From Ruminimicrobiellum sp045223915 (GTDB taxonomy: Bacteria > Elusimicrobiota > Endomicrobiia > Endomicrobiales > Endomicrobiaceae), in NCBI GenBank assembly GCA_045223915.1, contig JBGUZU010000023.1:1-41023 (forward strand): 41,023 bases of DNA. The letters run 5' to 3'. The notes under the pieces were generated by a model. The model made no database searches. It was not told the origin of the DNA and worked only from the letters and a program-made list of their open reading frames with translations. This document shows positions 39,701 to 41,023 of this stretch, piece by piece; the stretch's first letter is position 1; the number at the start of each line of letters is the position of its first letter. A program made the position numbers and the translations under genes.

Positions 39701-41023
39701 GCGGGACTACTTCTTCTTATCGGACTTGTTAATCTCTTTACAGCCTTCTTAAAGCCGTTCCATGCTTTCCTTAACAAACCTGCACCTTTTACATCTTTTT
39801 GTTCATCTAATGACAATTCTCTTCCTTGATTTACATTCCCTCTGGCAATCATCGTTCCGGATTCCCATCCGTATTCACTCTTTAAATATTCTCCTAATTT
39901 ATCTTTGGATACAACCTTATCTTCTTTATTCGGATCCTTTATTACTACATTGCCATCTTTGTCATTTTCCATCGTTATATAATGACCTATTTCTTCTCCT
40001 TTCTCGTTTTTCATACCTACTTGTAATACAACAGGTCCATTTTTCAATCCTTCTTTTGTTATTGCATCCGCATTATCTACCTTATATGCGCTAAATTTTT
40101 CGTCCTTTGATAACAATTCATATTCTTTCTTCAAATAATCACCTAAACCGTCTTTTGATACTTCTTGCTCCTTATTTTCCTTATTAGGATCAACTATAAT
40201 AACATTGTTATCCTTACCATTCTTTATGGTTATGTCATATTGTGTAGGTTCACCGTTTTCATTTTTACCCGGAACAGTTAATTTAACTTCTTCCCCGTTC
40301 TCTAATTTTTTAGTTATTTCATCTATTTTATTATCTTCTAAGTTATTATTCAGTGTTTGTACTACCGCTGCTGCAGTAGTTTGATTATTCTCGTCACTTG
40401 TTATTCCCATTGCTGCATCTGCTGCTGCATTTTGTATAGCAGCCGCTCCTGCTGTTATTGCTACTCCTACAGCATTTAATGCTTCGGATGCTGCTATTGC
40501 CGCACAGTTTACAAGTGCCGTAACAGGATTGTCACTTTCCGGTTTTACTAATCCTGCTACAGCTTCCGCTGCTCCTTCAAACGCACCTCCAACAGCTTTC
40601 ATTGCACCTGCCGCTAAATTCTTTGCTCCGTCTATAAGATTTCCTATTAAACCTTTATCTTTTTGTACATTTTCTGCTCCCATAGCACCATCTGTTTTTC
40701 CTTGTATGGTAATTTCTTGTCCTTCACCCTGTGCTACAGTTTCTATCGCATTATTTATTACTTCTTCCGTACTTTCTCCGCTGTTATTATTTAATGCACC
40801 ATTTACTTTATTTACAAATCCACTATCTAATTCTTGCCCGTTTACACTTATATTGTTTACTTTCTTCACTTCACTCTTTACTACATTTATCTCTCCGGAT
40901 TCCATCGCTGCTATAAACTCTTCATCACTCATCTCGTCTATCTTTGCTAATCTTTCATTACATCTATCTATTCCTTCTTGTGTCCTTTCTTCTTCATCGC
41001 TGCTTATTACTTTTCTTTCTACA
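21712..41023 (-). CDS. Giant multidomain protein with SecA-like ATPase region (5' end outside window)
   Basis: At least 6436 codons with no stop; the frame continues from the Met at 40932 to the right edge (ERLAKIDE precedes that Met), so the true start is not seen. Residues below count from 40932. ~40-180 Ala-rich amphipathic helices; ~210-365 two C39-like half domains; ~385-495 Lys/Pro/Ser/Tyr linker; ~520-1325 about 16 units of ~50 aa; ~1795-2140 three ~118-aa units; ~2140-3100 beta-rich cassettes split by Gly-rich linkers; ~3130-3730 diverged YD/RHS motifs; ~3855-3945 hydrophobic segments; ~4000-5080 helical, unrecognised; ~5085-5910 SecA-like two-lobe ATPase; ~5910-6406 helical tail. Few Cys. 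Codon use looks like the neighbouring genes. I know of no described protein with this order. A motor needing ATP inside a protein that otherwise looks like an exported RHS/adhesin giant is odd. Cellular location is unknown. Confidence 0.9.
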   Translation of the reverse strand, partial: VERKVISSDEEERTQEGIDRCNERLAKIDEMSDEEFIAAMESGEINVVKSEVKKVNNISVNGQELDSGFVNKVNGALNNNSGESTEEVINNAIETVAQGEGQEITIQGKTDGAMGAENVQKDKGLIGNLIDGAKNLAAGAMKAVGGAFEGAAEAVAGLVKPESDNPVTALVNCAAIAASEALNAVGVAITAGAAAIQNAAADAAMGITSDENNQTTAAAVVQTLNNNLEDNKIDEITKKLENGEEVKLTVPGKNENGEPTQYDITIKNGKDNNVIIVDPNKENKEQEVSKDGLGDYLKKEYELLSKDEKFSAYKVDNADAITKEGLKNGPVVLQVGMKNEKGEEIGHYITMENDKDGNVVIKDPNKEDKVVSKDKLGEYLKSEYGWESGTMIARGNVNQGRELSLDEQKDVKGAGLLRKAWNGFKKAVKRLTSPIRRSSPAKKSYTKPAAKSYTKPAATRSYSRPAKQQSARHYTKPAAKKNSNPFSRLVSGIKKAITGNNHNNEKHTGHTSPFKNFINNVVNKVRTAVDKHVVNQTANKINNANGAGTATAQYSDGKWQLKIGNQNYTAADIKNPTNFANGYNSTSVVSNPQTGIPGATQSYDKEKQQWTVTMPEAAGGAKYTADEIGDPEKFVGGYKNTSTVSGPGGIDGAKQSYDKEKQQWTITMPEAAGSKKYTAEEIGDPKKFVDGYKATSTVSGPDGIKGATQSYDPLKHEWSVTVPGTGNKSYTADEIGNVEDFINGYNKANAIANQETGIKGATQSYDPTNGWSVTVPGVGTQTPTTVSVSQIEDTNKFISEYNAGKSMADNIDGAKLKYGTEDGTNYGWSIIVPGTTDKDTISVPISGISDTDKFVEQYSNARKIVDGTSDAGGLGLHYSEQDGWQISYTAGTDTDPAYINVSSIEDIDSFISDYNTIATTAAKVNEGKDGSAVIGYGENGWNLTLGGLSVTADDIGSDIDGFVEGYKAADDVKSGLDGYNGTEVTLDFDKENGWTVTVDGTKIKTSDIGTGTDEVNKFVNEYKKAKDIKNSEAGDDFTVTYDTEHNKWQITYNDGEDKTLNVDDIKLSAKDFVSQYQTSKTVGTGIDGAKYEYDSEEGWKVTVPEIDGDILAKNIQNGDDFVAQYKAMMASKEGLGEDANVKFGFDNDKGLQLTVEGKTFNGSDILGLGITFGKDEQGKVTVNLQEYDQPISMSDIPNVDDFIKDYKDGLEITQQPGLDLTYNTETHEWILSYNDGKKDQQINVSEIKDKADFIEQYKKAYTVKTGIDGAKYSYDPEKGWSVTVPNAGGAISVNDIDDADNFVTGYNMAKAMYDYCNADKDNKPAYTYNKEDGSWDITVQDINKNTIEFNMNGNDITVKSITDKDGKEKDSVYIERVNEAFKSATESIGDMFSDNPLKKIQQISVSAAQTLLNMFGTVVSLTFKDFAYGLMRISSDKGGVAINEKDGTMTQYGADGTATVVDLNYKDRSSQFDYDTLRDIANSEGFDRALDYAKCYGAVQTIKGYGKYGVEQYTATNVGYNENDHCMALEYDFTKNYKGGDSPYFQNAEPGSSKLVIENFYPQDPNDSSIRASKESAMVYDIEPPEGSTGMTLQKVADYTINGMNIRCGVIKSLDRSIEWSAERKGDKVIHHAKGIDFTHGDTVPNGEKGDASAFVKMTVDGDGEITNIEVTNLAYHETKQTGSGSGQGSDEGIADEYKKVLEHTSRLKADGDFYSGYEKIDNAWIDTSHIAVREYDVKNGRLAQQGIKLENGDVVTLVADVSKGGLRDDWMYNVDGAVAPGTNITVYGKGPDGETYSVEGKTGKDGEGYKWTDLTQATFNNTAYAVSEKYGTPITATTKFSVTEGFTIVSFDAEDINKDAYEVTAAAAAGKEYIPKYFYSGDEGYVGGVRIADDGTVLGAQGANVQIKDSKGDTYYGTIDSDTALSDVLEGKGATFTQAETTKYGTPIVLTAGEGESIEFGKADFREKTINADADALKEATEKGQDYTPRYSYRDSNGNSIGGVRVEKGSGDKWVVKGAQGAKVTLVDGDGSVYFGTMTEDTEISAALKGKGSLLTEGYTDKYGKRITAKDENGLEFGKAFSAESINAAAKEMEDAIAKGETDYTPKYFYQDSKGNYVGGVKIEGDGSTDNPYVIKAIKGADVQINNADGIFLGYVTEDTDLDSVLNDKTNVKTTVSSKEVENPDGSKTFTLSGTYKGKDVYIQYTDVIEGGVLKRTFAAGSTISASSAAAPAQFLVSNADFIELSKSATFEFIVNEDNSLTAREGDKVFVEGTYNHVNPDGSISTSKVWTKGEDGLTEGAYFEVGKNGDYGLNAELTTDGQKWTTAKGGGGQQGGEEGDSETVNTKGLITETDDSFSITDNKDGSKGIISVRNGNLTIVGNGTVATSGSVLGSGAGYVITDGGDYIYSNGTWTAGSSASTFSFVSPNKAKQTLTDNFSNVGLEVSGLEKFDFTGKMSGDISSDTITMFGTLLNNQSDEVADKGANFVDKTNTGVQIADGITLSPGASFNISLQTLNGEKVMAFKANDNLNATYKLPDSWKAEGTTKTEFTEKFTAGQYITAAAILNKAGVKSIVGKDVEWRGEKYEEITVSVSHMNNHNRSAGYDNLAYCYFTLPTSGTIHDSANDVDRDVTALTSEYNGTKYHILAGARVSIGDGSLTVTNAKVYAEGMNVTDQEKQDKPEGNGGGAAGDQDLRSTFEGEIYRDSDGKLIASGVFNNYSDATASQVFSESTVYNVGSILSAKDGKIEGLGNDVSGKVRVVAGEEEGTIDFKAVGETVTYTTDSGKKFSLDTKGNKHHEFTEDDVILNKDPNNPNNDQYLTYYDGKPVVVDYGKLMELDRGVSFIGTCCTKDGSWNRTGNDVKIIVDGKEYYIDPKDIREVVELTDSDEQGIGLYVGMKPGDMKNHGQTVGWDRSDDMTVLSPDGTKKVIDIDGTWFEAGLPDINIGDRVSGGNPESGSYIESPNLKNLTLRDLAGYGGSSSEDARQIMFEGAVVYVNTSAFGDEWKETQRDPDSGRMVTIEHGTKQVPMSYAYGNEVYEYYDTVKTVKVTYTDDQGKKYTYDGTANGSNEYKLSGDNNTYVNFDLTGNSYTAETVEQGPNRSQKVTRSYVDFVGNADGSGSSSVYTDFLREGPNGQLEPENIDSILNGSTTHKATQLDTTWDRFGRQTYVNSAKYTWEGSWKKDIGRAKDVKVEEGSYRETYAYRSDTDTYADRVVTSRVDYFGSMSNINYDKNKIKDFNLKEGDSLTEITTEYRNGEPVSVKKVVLSGYTGEDLSAYGIDSTGVAKISYQYDDDGVQYLQSASNVKRETYVGTVTEVSEGRATGVDWKSTPSKVDYIVNFKQNTVNTTTSDDASGSFKTITTTTTEQDIVTVYNVGQDGEFAVESKLLSPETRSTLYDSQNRVVYETQDGGIYEVKALTGLDSDKVLTDTEYTLGDGTTKVDLSAFVGSGIKEGDILSVGKQDSIKTYKYNDDGTVETDSITYNYNYLDQSALYDTERYGSEAAKNGTVEIVLEHSEGDVVMKTSKESFTYALNAGTAGETGTAKDYDSRTINYDKELGHTYSYSVSVALGGYGFLEGGSREEMLFKIKALGDDDLFERASGMTDEQLEAMFTSDTYTFYGLNVDFHSNQVTIDINMATTEEYDALGRLTERKVTGLYGDGGDNGGHFVFELANAGFLSSTDVSGLKLNFTASGIFSSKSVLNDAGEALFDQSEKIAALVEQDRKTGTNNVLGSLQDFYVEKVDSNFVYDALGRAVANETTRATYDNDGNIVYEHGLDVTKYTSTGPNGVTVAETYSFNVQNGQVGYLNSDGDFVAFGTNGKGFELSLTDANGDKFKPISTNGYGYAGVGYNSVLKLDSAVVDQYNKTADARDAQRLSRDQVRNETITAVVTALYIAATIALAVCTFGTSLVASLTVIAAIAAIPSVMKSMDAGMKALTVGDTATAVKEFIFVAMDFAVVIGGLTKAFSAAAKVADAVKGLDEAAKAAKLAELAKISKEMATAVEVYKRIASLGKLGNFIFKATNVVGGLSTAFKGSKVGKFLSRAKTVMSPMSTLSQKASALGFDKAAEMLKYGVKDGSTLANILGARFATVGLKAINSFGAIGLNAVMLGVDIGPIHFDGLLPKFARSIGLGDIVDDELFKMASTIAVFSPIFNKEIWMSQNASNVYFRMQEITGESFTKLDGFVSSLNKDLAKLSEDQVKEMLERIGQNSGSLAEIQGAVSTEVQKLIAENAPAIWDKSKTVWENVKDIWKDSSRRDSSKSFLQNIKENNIFKDWGKSFSELGQTLGKGVSEVSGWQKKALTVFANMAESSLMNSFRMIKDISVFNVVVIDGIFGTVNTALDSVGLSFNGEIPLPIPNLFGMLGAGLKILKGEEVSDDFSFFLKVQAPVYSTGGDFIGSALKSVSDTVSSPNMWAFSAMTPVLSAAVGPVFQNIPGVGRVARFASSFDEVFQNVGNEQVGSMLGTFYSENIREEFMGAFVDMILPGISPQFREMLKECFDGTPDGNIMVDYNNGTYKQIGANTAQNLANMQDQTQRAQEIARIQNTINNRANARDNGTRRTNLTAQDILNLNSNSSVYGLLLHSTNASSIRNEFGVRIAAANNNLSVREISQLRQLVNSNNANIARSSYLNDMINNGDSVGLMATYLQDASGVVLSNRGHSDSIRTDTEDGLKPTQMTSYVRGLAQVQQNMPVNEQLTRNLNTAFDRLDGSYEMINALGTALDLGVDYNAVQPYIMGMQFSNSEDFDRNAFNYNLQTVAGAIAKNEGQDSRELQDFAAKVRSDGIISTVIQNANIKGLDVSKYTVQQAEDMISSEDASMEQLYFAAQILNAHNDASLNKDILGKINSLDLSNLSASQKTTLANTIQTLSQMEEVDISSYDNINSVLGEEGGHGRSAENASESAPMQEVAKVFAGLTDSQQTQFTVDEAGMATIKAAVSDYIDGYAAAKEAGKPYKRSASVSAVEDAYFLTDAQLAKMANMSDSEMQTYLRYNLAAKQVAGVLNDNMRQAVRQYMIDSSSDKGKAEQDYDTLLGMVTGEIKGKTSITPILEYLQDSFDEKDYDNFVRVMNGEKVEKDGEVLTEKDVISGLINGMSKKYGLNTAVPYSVLALSGFRDGQKEAFRDILQATVENGGEVEEKSAGYAQELQTAGGKSIIGLFSVLLLSANPNIEGRDNKFITWLTNENSNAEELYNHIDFVFGSSLGKVELITNTEDKEGLREKLDNAGIIIGTYSSWGSLFSEAMAGLLSYGPEETRQEVIDQVEHNKALLKGANIELEETTLSDNKTVKVQFKNAKDSAEAIKLLLAEGQGLDRINLPIGRISQLVGDELDYAATIPASALASAAGKYTKQYGMVDYYDKLLSGATIEAQDYAYLGVNEEKLNADRELLNSNKGRKQLEQTRDAYKSISDAIDTAYKGTSDKKNRDAIVTEVLGNETVKSAMKLLEMDEQQVRDIVNEQYSSIRNLEVRSRLLGLEGYDKLDVKVDDQQIDIAEMSRFTEGDKGTRKIADGQDAVIRTVAAEEAQDGYKDNMITNIRETIEDVRARHEGEDVDAQKGQEEKPVITQEQYDKALEELISTIYAEYSDVFRTETEVREFLVTGMDALSLFTAKKNVGTGSYLVEKDGNDKAQNVYITNNGTPMKSLNMPGMWTIELLEGCDNINKPSLETFISSKEALAAFEWSVGFSGTFSSSIRTLLKDLDYGKIGGSMPDTMKVGVTTALTQEQGEITEVIAQARKKLNAQGIAGVDLIMTANSDVTTQIVEGLTSESLGESRVSPDDIVSLSLDLLDSELTKLSNGEQYPSARVAEVMSANGVEDYSVSDLANIDMNVKIKVLQEVLKNAMKNGEVSFIVGDVSLLGRGWNPGDMGGAVESLKAKQNLTASEAKVQATMWKVNFEKMDATQSEQGDGRFAHRDGKSRFSSEFFNRDIVQITSVDSVRENKILREAAAQEGGYSVGLILNNLNDVMEANEEATLQKANNAVVNETKQWAKAQDTKGNVAPTYAQARARLSEELGEEAAKGIMDKVLEIGRVRVGNEEENMTREVWFAYENYERYVAASKAMGVEANSDAGNEKVQKVMKGDVVAALELIKESNPKANVDDLINAVRNINDNYSIQQGKVAAMQEGLSAKDKAIIAGLNKKDIGILGKLSGSLKAFFSSDIRALMKESKKLEGYGTEFAKANDALKGKIKGDLGIVFDRRLGKVSFAVQDGIKKAIKAEEVFDKVKGMSAEEKKIMTAIVQALTNPKVQSVEVQAIGGLMGKTDANEISIKEIGELFGIADVKGMSNNEIMNKVMGRMMDIRKEGGNTAATELSVELTAIAGGLLFAMKSQEVNTVGELDQKKINGNQKTISEILKVEYKTNYAKEGAEDFVINIAQLRKTISEEGKTYTAEQRNNILDILAMGNLNWQAEENKIAGLFNMRNVHAIAASA
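23220..25690 (-). other. SecA-type DEAD ATPase region within the giant protein
   Basis: Motifs read in SecA order: FRDGQKEAF (~5090), Walker A LQTAGGKS (25543-25560; Thr5125), motif Ia-like WLTNENSNAEEL (~5155), IIIGTYSSWGSLF (~5203, like the SecA GTN.EFGFDYL segment), Walker B DELD (25015-25026; Asp5303, followed by YAATIP where SecA has SILIDEARTP), SYLVEKDG...NVYITNNGT (~5590, like DYIV..G.V.IVDEFTGR), GFSGT (23944-23958; Gly5659, SecA GMTGTA), VDLIMTANSDVTTQ (~5722, SecA VLVGT.SIE.SE), VSFIVGDVSLLGRGWN (~5825, SecA VTIATNMAGRGTDI) and GDGRFAHR (~5880, in the place of motif VI). All are by eye; overall identity is low, and the segment between DELD and GFSGT is about twice as long as in SecA. 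Confidence 0.7.
29080..29375 (-). other. Hydrophobic, possibly membrane-inserting segment of the giant protein
   Basis: Residues ~3855-3890 (ITAVVTALYIAATIALAV, then SLVASLTVIAAIAAI) and ~3923-3943 (EFIFVAMDFAVVIGGL) are long enough to span a membrane. They come just after the YD motifs, the position of the pre-toxin hydrophobic region in many RHS proteins. Confidence 0.5.
29740..31545 (-). repeat. Diverged RHS/YD-type motifs in the giant protein
   Basis: VYDALGRAVANET (~29745-29780), EYDALGRLTERK (~30060-30095), LYDSQNRVVYET (~30793-30832) and TWDRFGRQTYV (~31504-31540) follow the YD-repeat core (YD..GR). Spacing is irregular (100-245 residues), wider than in classical RHS shells. Confidence 0.55.
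34520..35548 (-). repeat. Three tandem ~118-aa repeats in the giant protein
   Basis: Units begin at about 35548, 35197 and 34840. Each has KYG.PI/KRIT, an F.A..IN.(D/A)A segment, (D)YTP(K/R)YFY, GG(V)(R/K)(I/V), G(A)(Q/K)GA.V.(I/L) and (F/Y)(F)G(T/Y)(M/I/V)(T/D)(E/S)DT.(L/I). A partial fourth unit lies just before the first. Confidence 0.8.
36930..39375 (-). repeat. About 16 tandem ~50-aa repeats in the giant protein
   Basis: Consensus by eye: GI.GA..SYD....W.VTVP........DI.D...FV.GY..A. Units 2-4 (about 38870-39260) are nearly identical to each other, also at DNA level (SYDKEKQQWT.TMPEAAG twice), while later units diverge; unit 12 near 37520-37600 is shortened. Confidence 0.85.
39585..39715 (-). 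repeat. Basic Lys/Pro/Ser/Tyr linker repeats in the giant protein
   Basis: Short iterations of (K)SYTKPAA and related SYSRPA, HYTKPAA between Arg/Lys-rich helices (KKAVKRL, PIRRSS). Strongly basic and low-complexity, separating the C39-like part from the 50-aa array. Confidence 0.7.
39840..40300 (-). other. Duplicated C39-peptidase-like half domains in the giant protein
   Basis: Two similar blocks: LTVPGKNENGEPTQYDITI...VIIVDPNKE...GDYLKKEY and LQVGMKNEKGEEIGHYITM...VVIKDPNKE...GEYLKSEY. The second keeps a His317 and Asp333 in the GHYI(T)...V.DP pattern of C39 peptidases; the first has Tyr-Asp instead of Gly-His. A Cys143 in LVNCAAIAASEAL is the only candidate nucleophile seen. Confidence 0.45.

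Noticed and set aside
1..41023. tRNA, rRNA, insertion sequence, phage or integrase genes
   Set aside because: None recognised on either strand; the gaps are explained by repeats, promoters and terminators.

Overview
The window is AT-rich bacterial chromosome, most likely from an Elusimicrobiota member (gut Elusimicrobium/Endomicrobium type). This is inferred from a PorV-like outer membrane protein next to a secreted protein with a FlgD-like C-terminal domain, a DUF2582 winged-helix gene after accB, and very large AT-rich genes. Taxonomy is an inference; no 16S or tRNA gene is present.

Layout. 1-4458 (minus): an envelope cluster of four signal-peptide proteins: a 251-aa protein behind its own promoter, a 457-aa protein sharing its C-terminal domain, a 431-aa FlgD-tail protein and a PorV-like barrel cut by the window edge. 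4593-9403 (minus): an SPFH/stomatin plus NfeD pair, signal peptidase I and the RNA-binding protein Tex, separated by dispersed intergenic repeats. 9814-11182 (minus): an acyl-CoA dehydrogenase and a 48-aa DUF5679 zinc-ribbon protein. 11262-18080 (minus): the type II fatty acid/phospholipid operon yceD-rpmF-plsX-fabH-fabD-fabG-acpP-fabF-rnc, driven by a perfect TTGACA-17-TATAAT promoter. 18462-21582 (plus): rpsO-pnp-accB-DUF2582, with a long hairpin between rpsO and pnp and a strong terminator.

21712-41023 (minus): one reading frame of at least 6436 codons, still open at the right edge, so its N-terminus is outside the window. In protein order it holds an Ala-rich helical region, two C39-peptidase-like half domains, a Lys/Pro/Tyr basic linker, about 16 tandem units of ~50 aa, three units of ~118 aa, beta-rich cassettes separated by Gly-rich linkers, diverged RHS/YD motifs, a hydrophobic segment, a long helical region, and near the C-terminus what reads as a SecA-type two-lobe DEAD ATPase (TAGGKS, DELD, GFSGT and a GRGWN motif, in order). 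This combination is the most unusual content of the window.

The second notable theme is the intergenic repeats: a hairpin family whose arms change in a compensatory way, a second palindrome family resembling neisserial dRS3, and GGAAGATT-like octamer arrays. Three genes (lepB, fabD, rnc) have their TAG stop codon exactly at the first bases of a repeat block.
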